This document shows, piece after piece, positions 34,147-44,059 of a stretch of DNA of 64,000 nucleotides (within the stretch, counting starts at the first letter, position 1; every line of letters starts with the position of its first letter). The notes below the pieces were generated by a model. The model was not told where the DNA came from, did not search any database, and saw nothing but the letters and a program-made list of their open reading frames with translations. Both the position numbers and the translations under genes were made by a program. This DNA is from Sipunculus nudus (lineage: Eukaryota; Annelida; Sipuncula; Golfingiida; Sipunculidae), in assembly GCA_026874595.1 (NCBI GenBank), contig JAPPUL010000068.1, forward strand, positions 1 through 64,000. The letters are read 5' to 3'.

Positions 34147-34551
34147 CTACTCTCGTCTAACTCCATCTAATACCCCATTTACAAATCTAAATGATTCATT
34201 ACTACCGTACTTCTTTGCCAAATCTACTGCTTCGTCTATTGTCACTTCGAAAGGGATTTCCTTCATATATAAAATCGCATATACTGACATCCTTAGTATA
34301 CTCAAATCTACTGTTGATATCTGCTCAAATCTCCAGTTAGATAAATTCGCTCTTATCCTTTCATCTATTACATCTAGATTATTTATTGTTCCCGTTATTA
34401 ATTCTTTCGCAAACAATTTTATATCTAGCGGTAATTTCTCTACTCCCTTTAGCCATGCAAAATTTAATAAATCTGACTTATCTATCAATGTTAGCTCATA
34501 AGTGTATAATGCTTGCAGCGTCATCTCACGAGACTTTGTCCTCTTGCCCAT
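34147..34551 (-). CDS. nusB: Transcription antitermination factor NusB
   Basis: 134 aa, normal length. Typical NusB sequence: KSREMTLQALYTYEL at the N-terminus, FAKELITGTINN, WRFEQISTVDLSILRMSVYAILYM and IDEAVDLAKKYGSNESFRFVNGVLDGV at the end. It binds boxA RNA with NusE in rRNA antitermination. It follows the SurA-like gene by 16 bp. Confidence 0.96.
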   Translation of the reverse strand: MGKRTKSREMTLQALYTYELTLIDKSDLLNFAWLKGVEKLPLDIKLFAKELITGTINNLDVIDERIRANLSNWRFEQISTVDLSILRMSVYAILYMKEIPFEVTIDEAVDLAKKYGSNESFRFVNGVLDGVRRE

Positions 34552-34567
34552 AATATAAAAATAAACC

Positions 34568-35635
34568 CTATAAGCCTATATTTATGTAACTTTGCTTCTT
34601 TTTTAGCTTTAACATATAATCCAAATATTCTGTAGCTCGTTTGAATAGTATTTTACTTGCTATAAATCTCTTTGCTTCTAAAAATGATACCTGACGCTCT
34701 TCACGCTTATTTAAAAGTTTTACTATATGATAACCAGTTGCTGAGGATATTATTTTACTTATAGCTCCTATCTTTAGTAGTATCGCGCTGGAGGCTATGT
34801 TTGGCTGGATAGCTGATAATGTGTCATAATCGTACCATCCAATCCTCCCTCCTTGATATTTTGTTTCTAAGTCATCTGAATATTTCTTAGCTAGGGATTC
34901 AAATGTATCTTCTTTATTATCTAATAGGCGCTTTATTCGTTTTATTAGTCTCTCTTTTTCTTCTAATCTATCGTATGTATCTTCTCGGGATAGCCTTATT
35001 AGAATATGAGATATCAAAAACTGCTCCTTATTATAAAATGCAGCTTTATTCTCTTCATACACTAATTTTATATCTTCTTCGCGGGGCCTTACTACTAGAT
35101 TTTCTTTCACTACATATCTTATCAAATTATCTCGAGTCTTTTTTAGCTTTATTCTATTTTCTATATACTTCTTTTCTATTACTGTAATGGGTGAGACTAC
35201 TTCTCTTGTTTCACTATTCTTTGCTTCTAACTTATCAAGCTCACTCTTTATTTCTTTAGGGTTTACTTCGACATTAAACTCTCTTGCAAGCTGTAGTATT
35301 AACTCATTGTCTACCAATATACTAAGAGCTGATTCCTTACTTAAGCTACTATCTTCTGCACTCTGTTTTTTATAAAAATACTCAAGCTCCGATAACGTTA
35401 TCACACTCTCATTTATATTTGCAACCACCTTCTCTATTATTCTCCCTTCTTCTGCTATAGTATCTTTTTCCTTACCCTTTTTTGCAGATAGAACTATAGA
35501 TGTTTGCAAAACTTTTGCCTTTAAAGCTCCTTTTTTATCTAAATCATTTTTACCGTATAAATCATGCTCAAACACAAAAATTAGTTTAAATACTAGAAAT
35601 AGCAAGATAATCTCTATAAGATAAAATCTTTTCAT
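34568..35635 (-). CDS. SurA/PrsA-like peptidyl-prolyl isomerase
   Basis: 355 aa with an N-terminal membrane/signal segment (residues 5-22), a SurA-N-like chaperone domain (about 65-165, VVANINESVITLSELEYFY, LVDNELILQLAREFNV) and one parvulin rotamase domain (about 200-310, FLISHILIRLS, LAKKYSDDLETKYQGGRIGWYDYDTL, GYHIVKLL). It would help fold outer-membrane proteins in the periplasm. It is co-transcribed with nusB downstream. Confidence 0.85.
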   Translation of the reverse strand: MKRFYLIEIILLFLVFKLIFVFEHDLYGKNDLDKKGALKAKVLQTSIVLSAKKGKEKDTIAEEGRIIEKVVANINESVITLSELEYFYKKQSAEDSSLSKESALSILVDNELILQLAREFNVEVNPKEIKSELDKLEAKNSETREVVSPITVIEKKYIENRIKLKKTRDNLIRYVVKENLVVRPREEDIKLVYEENKAAFYNKEQFLISHILIRLSREDTYDRLEEKERLIKRIKRLLDNKEDTFESLAKKYSDDLETKYQGGRIGWYDYDTLSAIQPNIASSAILLKIGAISKIISSATGYHIVKLLNKREERQVSFLEAKRFIASKILFKRATEYLDYMLKLKKKQSYINIGL

Positions 35636-35715
35636 AAAATATACTCCGTAATAAATATTACGATTAATTATAAATAATATCCTTGTGCTTTAAAGATAAT
35701 AAATCTATTTTTATT

Positions 35716-36060
35716 CTAATGTTTTTTGATTTCTTGACTAAGTACTTTATATATCCAAAGCAGGATAAGTGCTCCTATGAAAGTCGAGAGTAAATCTATT
35801 GTAAATACTTTATAAAAATAATCTGTGACTGGTATTAAAATTATTTTTAAAAAAGTTCCTCCTAGTATCCCCCCAAATATCCCTACTACTATAGCTCCGT
35901 ATATCCCTCCAAAAAAATTACGACCCATTACATAATAAAATAATATACCTAGTATGCTACCCAGCAATATATAAACTAGGAAGTTTATCCCAATACCAAT
36001 AATAAGCAATGTATATATCTTATCCATATATCCTACCATAACTACATTATTGGCCACCAA
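35716..36060 (-). CDS. Small multi-pass membrane protein, GlsB/YeaQ-like glycine pattern
   Basis: 114 aa with three or four hydrophobic segments. The GGIYGAIVVGIFGGILGG stretch and the ending FIGALILLWIYKVL resemble the transglycosylase-associated (GlsB/YeaQ/YmgE) family, whose function is unclear. The start at 36060 is TTG and overlaps the upstream TPR gene by 14 bp; a GTG at 36057 is spaced better from the GGAGGG site and may be the real start. Confidence 0.55.
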   Translation of the reverse strand: MVANNVVMVGYMDKIYTLLIIGIGINFLVYILLGSILGILFYYVMGRNFFGGIYGAIVVGIFGGILGGTFLKIILIPVTDYFYKVFTIDLLSTFIGALILLWIYKVLSQEIKKH

Positions 36061-36808
36061 ATTCCCTCCGTACGTCCAGTATGATGTTAGGATTTAATCT
36101 TATTGCTTCTTTTAACGCTAACTTTGCACGCTTAATATCTGACATACTCATATATAATTTATATTTACTATATTGTACTATATCTGCCTTATATTTATAG
36201 GCAAGAGCTTTATCATAATAATTTATCCTATGCTCTTCCCTCTCCTCAAGTAAATATTTCCCCTTATAAAAGTAAGCCTTCCCTAATATATATTTTAAAT
36301 ATATCTCTATGTTACTTCCACCACCTCTCTCTCGTTTTATCTCTTCCTTTATCTGCAATATCAATTCGTCTAGCAAATACTTTACTTGCTCTATCTCCTC
36401 AAGCTTTAAATATAGTTCTATCTGCAAAAATAGTATGTCGTAGTACATTGATTTGTTACTAAATTTGTCCTTATACTTTAATCCTTCTTCTATATCATAT
36501 AAAGCTTGCACATATAAAGCCTTAGTTTTGTATATCCAAGCGCTTAAGTAATATACATCTGCATAATCTACCTTAAGCATTAACGCCTTCTCATACTCGT
36601 TTAACGCCTTGCCCAATAAGCCAAGTCGCCTATAATGATCGCCTCTTGCTTTGTAGTATATCGGACTCTCATCTAAAACATTTTTATTTCTTATGTCAGC
36701 ACCCAAACCCCGTTTCATATCTTGTTCTCTCAACTCTCCATACAATACATTCGAAAACGTTTGCAGGAATAATATAAGTATTAAGATATTTATACTACTT
36801 AGCTTCAT
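36047..36808 (-). CDS. Exported TPR protein
   Basis: 253 aa with a signal peptide (residues about 6-23, ending VLYG). TPR units are visible at PIYYKARGDHYRRLGLLGKAL, YADVYYLSAWIYKTKALYVQ and IKRAKLALKEAIRLNP. It probably serves as a periplasmic binding scaffold. It overlaps the small membrane protein gene, suggesting the two products work together. No specific function can be named. Confidence 0.65.
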   Translation of the reverse strand: MKLSSINILILILFLQTFSNVLYGELREQDMKRGLGADIRNKNVLDESPIYYKARGDHYRRLGLLGKALNEYEKALMLKVDYADVYYLSAWIYKTKALYVQALYDIEEGLKYKDKFSNKSMYYDILFLQIELYLKLEEIEQVKYLLDELILQIKEEIKRERGGGSNIEIYLKYILGKAYFYKGKYLLEEREEHRINYYDKALAYKYKADIVQYSKYKLYMSMSDIKRAKLALKEAIRLNPNIILDVRREFGGQ

Positions 36809-36852
36809 AAAAACAGCATCCTTATTCTTTTATTTTATAACAAAAAACCAAT

Positions 36853-37533
36853 TCATAAATATAAATAACCCGGTATCTTCAATACTAGCCCCTTCTTTAG
36901 CTTTTTATTATTTCCCAGATTGTTTAATAACGCAAGATCTATAACCGATACCTTAAGCTTTTTTGCTATCTTACTTAGACTATCACCTGCTTGCACATTA
37001 TAATAATTACTTTTATTTTGGACCTTCTTCCCCTTTCGTACAGAAGCTTTTATATTACTTTTGCCTACATCTAATACTAATTTAAAATCTGCTCCTACAT
37101 CTTTTACAGCTTTTATATATTCTTTACTATATATTCTATTGCCTGCTTTTGTTCCTGCTTTTGCTCCATCCATACCATCTGTTAATAAAATATTCTTTAG
37201 CCCCTTAAAGTCTAATATAGAAACAAAGCTTCTAAACTTCTCATCTATATAAAACTTAACCTTATCCTTTACTTCTTTCCACGCTCTAAGAGCATCATCA
37301 ACACCATAAGACATAACAACTCCTGCTTCCATAACTCCCCAGCCACCACCTTCAAAGGCACTCCCTTCTATACTCGGGCTTAATAACATACCCACGAGTA
37401 TTGTTATTATCGTTAAGTATACCACTCTTTCTAACTTCATTAAGCCCACTTTTTTTTGACCTTTACCTCCCTCCACTGCCTTAACATCCTTATATCTAAT
37501 CCCACATAATTTTCTAGTGTCATTAATTACCAT
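36853..37533 (-). CDS. Exported LysM protein
   Basis: 226 aa. A hydrophobic segment (residues about 36-53) precedes an unrecognised central region and one C-terminal LysM domain (about 178-222, YNVQAGDSLSKIAKKLKVS ... GLVLKIPGY), so it should bind peptidoglycan. The ATG at 37533 has GAGGG at good spacing but leaves a 31-residue basic N-terminus before the hydrophobic part. Met32 (37440) would give a standard signal peptide. Confidence 0.7.
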   Translation of the reverse strand: MVINDTRKLCGIRYKDVKAVEGGKGQKKVGLMKLERVVYLTIITILVGMLLSPSIEGSAFEGGGWGVMEAGVVMSYGVDDALRAWKEVKDKVKFYIDEKFRSFVSILDFKGLKNILLTDGMDGAKAGTKAGNRIYSKEYIKAVKDVGADFKLVLDVGKSNIKASVRKGKKVQNKSNYYNVQAGDSLSKIAKKLKVSVIDLALLNNLGNNKKLKKGLVLKIPGYLYL

Positions 37534-37650
37534 CTTTATATCCCTCAGCCTGTTTATAGTATTCTAGATTATTAGTATCGTTTTTATATTATATTACTTA
37601 AGATATTTTGTTCTCTACACTACATTATACAAATAAAGATTATCTGGCTT

Positions 37651-39096
37651 CTAAAGCATATCTTTAAGCAATTCTACTGCTTTCTCATGTATATCTCCGG
37701 CTCCAAGAAGTAATAATATCTCTTTATCTTTATTAAAACTTACAGCTAAATCCGCAAAACCATCTGCAAACTGTTTGAATAACTCTATGTCAAGCTCTAC
37801 TTTATCTACTACATGCTTATGTCTGTAATCCTTTAACAGAACCTCTGCTATCGCTTTGTGGCTTATACTTTTATCCTCTCTCTCCCGGGCTGCGTATATT
37901 GAAAGCAAATATATGGAGTCGCTTGGTGATAACGCCTTTGCAAACTCTTTATAAAATTGTTTTGTCCTGCTATATAGGTGAGGTTGGAATATCGTTATTA
38001 TTCGACTACCATTGTGCTTTTGCTTTACAGCATCTAGGACTGACTCTATCTCTTTCGGATGATGCGCATAATCACTATATATTATCTGCCCGCCTTTAAG
38101 CTTTCCTAATAGTTCAAGACGTCTGCCTGCATTCTCAAAGCTTTTTACGCTCTTTTGTACTTCCTCAAGCCCTATCCCTAATAAATTACAAGCCGATACC
38201 ACCCCAAGGACATTATATACATTATGTGTCCCGTATAAAGAACTTGTGAAACTGTATATTCTATCCCTTTTAGCCCTTCTATCCTTTATCTTAAAGCTTG
38301 TGCCTTCTACTCCCTTCTTTATATCGTACCCTACAATATCATTTCCCTCCCCTAGCCCAAAACAAAGCACTCTTAATCTTTTATATTCTAAAACCTTTTC
38401 TACTACTTTTATTACGCTTTTATCATCTCCATTTACTATTATACTGCCGTAAAAGGGTATACGCTCTACAAAGTCTTTGAATTCATCCTCTATCCCTTTA
38501 AGCGATTTGAAGCAATCTAGGTGATCTAAATCTATATTCGTTATTATTGCGCTTTGTGGCTTATAGGAATATAAAGATTTATACGCCTCGCATCCTTCAT
38601 ATATTGACCAGTCTCCTTTCCCGCAATATACATTACTTCCTATATATGAAAGAGTTCCGCCAAGTATTATCAAAGGATCAAAACCTACGTCATACAATAC
38701 CTTCCCCAATAAGGCGCTCGTTGTCGTCTTTCCATGCGTTCCTGTTACTGCAAGCGAATTGTAACCACTTGTTATCTCTCCTAGTAACGTTGCCCGGCTT
38801 ATTAACTTTAGCCCCCGCCTCTTGCTCTCTTTATATTCTACGTTATCCTCGCTTATTGAGGCGCTGTATACAACCGCATACAACCCTTCTAATACTAAAT
38901 CCTTTCTATGCTCATAACTTATCTTTGCTCCAAGCTTTATAAGCCGTTTTGTATATTCACTCTCTTTTAGGTCTGAGCCGCTTACCACGAAACCTTCTCT
39001 TAATAAGATCTCCGCAAGCCCTGACATCCCTACTCCCCCTATACCTATAAAATGAAAATGCGCTCCCTTATGATACCTTTTTAAGTATTTTAACAA
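37651..39096 (-). CDS. murC: UDP-N-acetylmuramate--L-alanine ligase
   Basis: 481 aa. The nucleotide-binding start HFIGIGGVGMSGLAEIL, ATP loop GTHGKTTT (residues 119-126), the NIDLDHLD segment, SDYAHHPKEI and FQPHLYSRTK are all MurC-specific. It adds L-Ala to UDP-MurNAc in cytoplasmic peptidoglycan synthesis. The start is TTG with AAGGG 9 nt upstream. It lies 24 bp after the TPR/transmembrane gene and apart from other mur genes. Confidence 0.96.
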   Translation of the reverse strand: MLKYLKRYHKGAHFHFIGIGGVGMSGLAEILLREGFVVSGSDLKESEYTKRLIKLGAKISYEHRKDLVLEGLYAVVYSASISEDNVEYKESKRRGLKLISRATLLGEITSGYNSLAVTGTHGKTTTSALLGKVLYDVGFDPLIILGGTLSYIGSNVYCGKGDWSIYEGCEAYKSLYSYKPQSAIITNIDLDHLDCFKSLKGIEDEFKDFVERIPFYGSIIVNGDDKSVIKVVEKVLEYKRLRVLCFGLGEGNDIVGYDIKKGVEGTSFKIKDRRAKRDRIYSFTSSLYGTHNVYNVLGVVSACNLLGIGLEEVQKSVKSFENAGRRLELLGKLKGGQIIYSDYAHHPKEIESVLDAVKQKHNGSRIITIFQPHLYSRTKQFYKEFAKALSPSDSIYLLSIYAAREREDKSISHKAIAEVLLKDYRHKHVVDKVELDIELFKQFADGFADLAVSFNKDKEILLLLGAGDIHEKAVELLKDML

Positions 39097-39120
39097 CCTC
39101 TTATCCCTTTTACTGATAGC

Positions 39121-40194
39121 TTAATCTAACACTGACAGGACTTCTGCATACGGCTTTGGCTGTTTTGAATAATTTATACGCAAAAGCAGTTTAACTGGTT
39201 TTGAAAGTATTCCCTTTGACAATATCCGTTCCTCATCTACCAACCGAAACCTCCTATCCCCTTCTCCCTCTATTATATATTCCTTATCACCCACGCTAAC
39301 TACATTCCCATAAAGTACTACCTTCATATCATCATATTTATATGATTGCGTAAACAGATCTTTTACTCTTTCATACTCTATAGCATCCTCCTCTCCTTTC
39401 CCGTACCCGTATATTAATTCCCTCATACCATGTTCAAGCTCTATCTTCTCTTCTATACTCATATTTGATGACAATAGACTGTTTAATATTATTCTCCTGC
39501 TTCGTATATCTCCCTCTTTAGATAGTTCCTCTAACTTTGTGTCTCTTTGCTCTCTACTTAGATAGTTTATTTTATTATACTTAAGCCGTTCCTTTATATA
39601 GGCAGACCCTAAAGCATATGAAGCTTCTAACTCAGATTCTTCTGACCCAGATTCTTCATCTACCCCCATAACCTTCGTTTGTCCCTTATCTAAACTATTG
39701 TATATACCCCAGCCAAATGATAATACTAGCACTATCACAAATATTGTTGCTAGGCTCTTTTGGTACTTATATAATTGCCAGTTCACTTCCCGTAGGTATT
39801 TATTTGGTTCCAGATTAGAGAGTATTAGGGACACTTCTTTATTGTTTTTAAACCGATTCAAATTCCTCTTTACAAGCTTATTACTACTATTTATATCTAA
39901 TATCCTTATATAGAGCTCAATCGCTTCGCTTACTCCACCTTCTAATAAATATATATAGGCTTGGCCGTTAAGACTCAGTTCATCGTAGGAATTTAAACTT
40001 AAGGCTTTACTTATATACATTTTTGCATCTTCGTAACGTTGCATATATATATGCACTATCCCATAAAGACCATAATATATAGATTCTTTCTTTGCGTGAA
40101 GTCGCTCAAGCTCTATAAGCGTTAATGCTTGATCATAACGACCTTCTTCAAGATATTTGAAAACTTTCCTTTCCAACTTTATTCGGTTTAACAT
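39121..40194 (-). CDS. TPR protein with one central transmembrane helix
   Basis: 357 aa. N-terminal TPR units (about 10-110; YDQALTLIELERL, YEDAKMYISKALSL, VSEAIELYIRILDI), a transmembrane helix (about 147-165, SLATIFVIVLVLSFGWGIY), then an external part (about 190-355) with a mainly helical region and a C-terminal beta-rich segment (VVLYGNVVSVGDKEYIIEG). The N-terminal TPRs should be cytoplasmic and the C-terminal part periplasmic. Function unknown; it lies directly upstream of murC. Confidence 0.65.
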   Translation of the reverse strand: MLNRIKLERKVFKYLEEGRYDQALTLIELERLHAKKESIYYGLYGIVHIYMQRYEDAKMYISKALSLNSYDELSLNGQAYIYLLEGGVSEAIELYIRILDINSSNKLVKRNLNRFKNNKEVSLILSNLEPNKYLREVNWQLYKYQKSLATIFVIVLVLSFGWGIYNSLDKGQTKVMGVDEESGSEESELEASYALGSAYIKERLKYNKINYLSREQRDTKLEELSKEGDIRSRRIILNSLLSSNMSIEEKIELEHGMRELIYGYGKGEEDAIEYERVKDLFTQSYKYDDMKVVLYGNVVSVGDKEYIIEGEGDRRFRLVDEERILSKGILSKPVKLLLRINYSKQPKPYAEVLSVLD

Positions 40195-40277
40195 CTTTGT
40201 CTATCTTTTCTTTGCTTAGTATAAGCCCTCTTATTATAAGATTTCTTATTTTTAAGCTTAAGCTAAAGGCCCTTTCT

Positions 40278-41792
40278 CTATCCTTTATAAGGATTAACTA
40301 CTATTGCTCCCAAAGTCGTCTCTATCACCTTAACGCTAACACCCTGCTCTATGTAATTACCTTCTGCTACTGCATCATAGCGCTTTTTATCCACCATTAT
40401 TATCCCAGATGGCCGCAACTTCGTTAACGTAACCCCTCGCTTTCCTAGCAGCTCCTTATTATCTCCATGCGACTGTCCTTCTATCTTCGCCTCTTTTAAC
40501 GTGATACGTGAAAAACGTACCGACCTCGGTATGTATTTATATAATATTATTATCCCAATAACCACCACCACAAACGATATTATTAGTACCATAGAAGCCT
40601 CAGATAACTTTGTCATACTTGAACTTATGTCAAATAAGTCCACGCCAAGCGCCGTTACAAAACTCGATATAAGGGCTATTACTCCCGCAAACCCAAGTAT
40701 TCCAAACCCAGGTGTTACAAATATTTCTACCGATAGCAATACAAGTGCTATCAAAAATAATATCAAACTCTGATAGGAAGCATTTCCTACTACTAAATTA
40801 CCATAAAAGAATAGCGACAGTGCAAGTAACCCTATTGTCCCAGGTATCCCAAATCCCGCTGTCCATAACTCCATTATTAGCCCAAGCATCCCTACACTAA
40901 GTAGTAATGACGTTAATACCGGATGCGTTAAGATGCTTAATAGCCTATCCTCTGTTGTCGCTTCGAGTACCTCAAGCTTATATTTATCAAGTTCAAACTC
41001 TTTCAATATCTCTTCTAAACTATTATATATCCCGTCTGAGACCCCTATCTCGTATGCCTCTTTACTCGTTAAAGTCAATATCTCTCCTTTCTTTAAGCTA
41101 TATCCATCGTTTTCAAGCGTTAGTTCTACATCAGGATCTACCATCGATGTGAATATTCGAGGTAAGTTCCTAAGTACGTTCTTTTGCCTTATATGATGGT
41201 ATTTTGTGCTGCCTTCGCTTATATCTTTTATTATCCTATTTATTCTTTTATTGGCTGATGCTTTCATGAGGGCTCTAAGTCCTGACATCAGCTTTGCATA
41301 CACTCGTTTATCTTTTATCGAACTTGCTTGCCCTGTACTTTGATCCATCACTATAGGATAGGCATCCCCTATCTTTCCTCCCTCTGATATTATTACATAG
41401 TCACTTGCAAGCGATATTATTGCTCCTGCTGAGTAGGCTGAGTCATTTACATAGGCTATCGTTGGTATGCTCATCCCTTTTATATAGGTTGCTATCTTTT
41501 GCGCATCACTTAATGTTCCTCCCGGTGTATCTATCTCTATTATAAATGCCTTTGCATTCTTGTCTTTACTTGCAAGTTCTAGATTCTTCTTTACGTAATT
41601 ACTGTATGATGGCGATACCGCTCCAAAATCATCTATTATTGTTAAATAATATACTTTGCCTTCTCCTCCTACAATCTCTTTATTTCCCTCTTCCTTACCA
41701 TACATATTAACTAATAGCTGTATCATAACAATAACAAGTATTAATAGTCTTAGCTTTCTTTTCATATTTTCCATAACGTATTTTCGATTCAT
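40278..41792 (-). CDS. nfeD: NfeD family membrane-bound serine protease (long form)
   Basis: 504 aa. After a signal segment there is a ClpP-class protease domain (about 45-260; IDTPGGTLSDAQKI, catalytic-serine region NDSAYSAGAIISLASD, and the lysine in EGGKIGDA), five or six transmembrane helices (about 290-420) and a C-terminal OB-fold NfeD domain (about 445-504, LLGKRGVTLTKLRPSG). Long NfeD proteins cleave stomatin-like partners and act in membrane quality control. No stomatin/floA gene is adjacent. Met10 (41765) is a better start, with GGAA close upstream and a direct signal peptide. Confidence 0.9.
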   Translation of the reverse strand: MNRKYVMENMKRKLRLLILVIVMIQLLVNMYGKEEGNKEIVGGEGKVYYLTIIDDFGAVSPSYSNYVKKNLELASKDKNAKAFIIEIDTPGGTLSDAQKIATYIKGMSIPTIAYVNDSAYSAGAIISLASDYVIISEGGKIGDAYPIVMDQSTGQASSIKDKRVYAKLMSGLRALMKASANKRINRIIKDISEGSTKYHHIRQKNVLRNLPRIFTSMVDPDVELTLENDGYSLKKGEILTLTSKEAYEIGVSDGIYNSLEEILKEFELDKYKLEVLEATTEDRLLSILTHPVLTSLLLSVGMLGLIMELWTAGFGIPGTIGLLALSLFFYGNLVVGNASYQSLILFLIALVLLSVEIFVTPGFGILGFAGVIALISSFVTALGVDLFDISSSMTKLSEASMVLIISFVVVVIGIIILYKYIPRSVRFSRITLKEAKIEGQSHGDNKELLGKRGVTLTKLRPSGIIMVDKKRYDAVAEGNYIEQGVSVKVIETTLGAIVVNPYKG

Positions 41793-41841
41793 ATTATTCT
41801 TTTTTATACTATTTCTTTCTCTACCAAGCTCTACTCTCTCT

Positions 41842-42696
41842 TTAATATCTAATCACCAATACTCTATCTTTGCCTGATAAGTCTTTTAGCTCCTCATATA
41901 TAATATAGTCATTATCTTTAAATAATGTTATAACCCTTTTTTTTTGCTCCATCCCTATCTCGGCTAGTAATATACCGCCTCTTCTTAAGTTATTCTTTAC
42001 TTTCTTAGCTATATTCTTATAAAACTCATACCCACCCTCTCCTCCATCTAAGGCCAGTTTAGGTTCATATCTTACACTTCTATCTAAATACAATAAATCT
42101 ATTTCTGATATATATGGAGGATTTATTGTTATAAGATCGTACTTCTTTTCCATTCCCATACCCTTCTTTATATCTATAATAGATATTTTTCCGCTTAGTC
42201 CATGCAGTTTCATATTTTTACTTGCGATCTTTAATGCATCCTCCGATATGTCTGAACACTCTCCTACAAAAACATCTTTTGCATTCTTTAATACACTCGT
42301 AATAACACATCCTGAGCCGCTACACATATCATGATAATTTATACTCTTTAAAGCAGAAAATATCTCTTTATACTTCTGAAGTACATACTCTACCATATGT
42401 TCGGTCTCGGGCCTTGGTATTAACACATTATCATTTACATAAAAGTTTAATGAATAAAACTCTTGTCGCTCAACTATATATGCTATTGGCTCCCCACCTA
42501 AGGCTCGCCTTTCTACTATAGCTAGATACTCTTTTATTGTTTTATAACTGGCTTTTTTATCTAAGTAGAATATTAATTTATCTCTTTGGACTTCAAGTAC
42601 ATATGATAATAGTACCTCGGATTCAAGATGTGATACTTTATAACTATAGCCTTTAAATATCTTTCTACCTAGTTCTAACAAATTATAATTATTCAT
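41842..42696 (-). CDS. prmC: Peptide chain release factor glutamine methyltransferase
   Basis: 284 aa. The substrate-side motif IPRPETEHMVEYVL, the SAM-binding DMCSGSGCVITSVL and the catalytic NPPY (residues 192-195) identify PrmC/HemK. It methylates the Gln of the GGQ motif of release factors, matching prfA encoded 53 bp upstream in the same direction. The SAM loop has MCSGSG in place of the usual LGTGSG. Confidence 0.94.
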   Translation of the reverse strand: MNNYNLLELGRKIFKGYSYKVSHLESEVLLSYVLEVQRDKLIFYLDKKASYKTIKEYLAIVERRALGGEPIAYIVERQEFYSLNFYVNDNVLIPRPETEHMVEYVLQKYKEIFSALKSINYHDMCSGSGCVITSVLKNAKDVFVGECSDISEDALKIASKNMKLHGLSGKISIIDIKKGMGMEKKYDLITINPPYISEIDLLYLDRSVRYEPKLALDGGEGGYEFYKNIAKKVKNNLRRGGILLAEIGMEQKKRVITLFKDNDYIIYEELKDLSGKDRVLVIRY

Positions 42697-42749
42697 TCTG
42701 TAATCATTTATTGCTTAGGCAACTACTTATGTTCTTTATTTGTTACTTC

Positions 42750-43859
42750 TTATGTTAGGCTTTTTAGTTTATCTTCTTTTTCTTTCTCTTGAAGCTTTTC
42801 TATGAACTCTTCTATCTCGCCGTTTAGAAGACTTTCTAGTTTATTATATATTGAATAGTTTATACGATGGTCTGTCATACGGTTTTGTTGAAAGTTATAT
42901 GTCCGTATCCTTTCTGATCTGTCGCCTGAACCTATTTGTCTTGCTCGCTCTTCTTTCAAATCTTTTGCACGCTCTTCTTCTAATTTATCTTTTATCCGTG
43001 CACGTAAAACTCGCATTGCCTTAGCTTTATTTTTATGTTGAGACTTCTCGTCTTGGCATTGGACTGTTATCCCGTACTTTATATGCGTAATCCGAACTGC
43101 TGAATCTGTTGTATTAACACTTTGTCCGCCAGGCCCACTTGATCTGTATACATCTATTCGTAAATCGTTTGGATTTATTTCTATCTCTGTCTCCTCTGCT
43201 TCTGCAAGTACTGCTACTGTAACTGCTGAAGTATGAATCCGTCCGCTTGACTCCGTTACCGGTACCCTTTGTACCCTATGTCCGCCCATCTCAAATTTTA
43301 ACTTATTATATACTGCATCCCCTGATACGCTAAATATTACTTCTTTATATCCTCCTCCTTCTGTTGGGGAGGCGCTTAATTGCTCCACTTTCATTACATG
43401 TCTATCTGCATATTTTACATACATTCTATATAAATCTGAGGCGAATAATGCTGCTTCATCTCCTCCTGTCCCTGCCCTAATCTCCATTATAACATTTTTA
43501 TCCTCATTTGCATCCTTCGGTAACAAGCTAAGCTTTAAACCCTTTTCAACTACATCTCGTTGCCTAAATAAAGCACTAAGCTCCTCTCTTACAAGTTCTT
43601 TTAATTCCTCATCCTCCTCTACGCTTAATAACTCCTCTGTTTCGCTAATCTTTAATAACACTCCCTTATATTCTTCGTACCTGCCCATCAACTCCTCAAG
43701 CACCTTATGTTCCTTCAATTTTAATAAATACACATTTGAGCCATAGTCTTGAGCACCGCTACTTAACTCCTCTGACAACTCCTTATACTTTCTTTCAAGA
43801 CTTTCTAATTTCTCTAACAAATGTTTCTTAGTACCTCTCCATGGCTTGATTTTATTCAA
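42750..43859 (-). CDS. prfA: Peptide chain release factor 1
   Basis: 369 aa. The GGQ tripeptide is at residues 244-246 (SSGPGGQSVNTTDSAVR) and the stop-codon-reading PVT motif at 200-202, which is the RF1 (UAA/UAG) type. Length is normal. The TTG start at 43859 is the only plausible one near the family N-terminus, but its ribosome site is weak. It lies 25 nt after the 3' end of the tRNA-Arg gene, so the two may share a transcript, and it is followed by prmC. Confidence 0.95.
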   Translation of the reverse strand: MNKIKPWRGTKKHLLEKLESLERKYKELSEELSSGAQDYGSNVYLLKLKEHKVLEELMGRYEEYKGVLLKISETEELLSVEEDEELKELVREELSALFRQRDVVEKGLKLSLLPKDANEDKNVIMEIRAGTGGDEAALFASDLYRMYVKYADRHVMKVEQLSASPTEGGGYKEVIFSVSGDAVYNKLKFEMGGHRVQRVPVTESSGRIHTSAVTVAVLAEAEETEIEINPNDLRIDVYRSSGPGGQSVNTTDSAVRITHIKYGITVQCQDEKSQHKNKAKAMRVLRARIKDKLEEERAKDLKEERARQIGSGDRSERIRTYNFQQNRMTDHRINYSIYNKLESLLNGEIEEFIEKLQEKEKEDKLKSLT

Positions 43860-43884
43860 CTTTCTATCGCATAATACGATATAT

Positions 43885-43957
43885 TAGGCCTAAGAGGACT
43901 TGAACCTCTGCACATGGTTTAGGAAACCACTGCTCTATCCACCTGAGCTATAGGCCC
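43885..43957 (-). tRNA. tRNA-Arg (anticodon CCT)
   Basis: 73 nt on the minus strand. Acceptor stem GGGCCTA/TAGGCCT, D-arm GCTC...GAGC, anticodon stem GTGGT/ACCAT with loop TTCCTAA (T33, anticodon CCT, reading AGG), T-arm AGAGG-TTCAAGT-CCTCT. The first acceptor pair is G-U. CCA is not encoded and must be added after transcription. Confidence 0.96.
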
Positions 43958-44059
43958 TTTTTATCTTCTATAACAATTTCCTAATATAATATTTTTTAGA
44001 CTTTTTGTGGGACTTTTTTAAAGGCTTTTTCTATATCAAAAACATGCTATACAAATTCT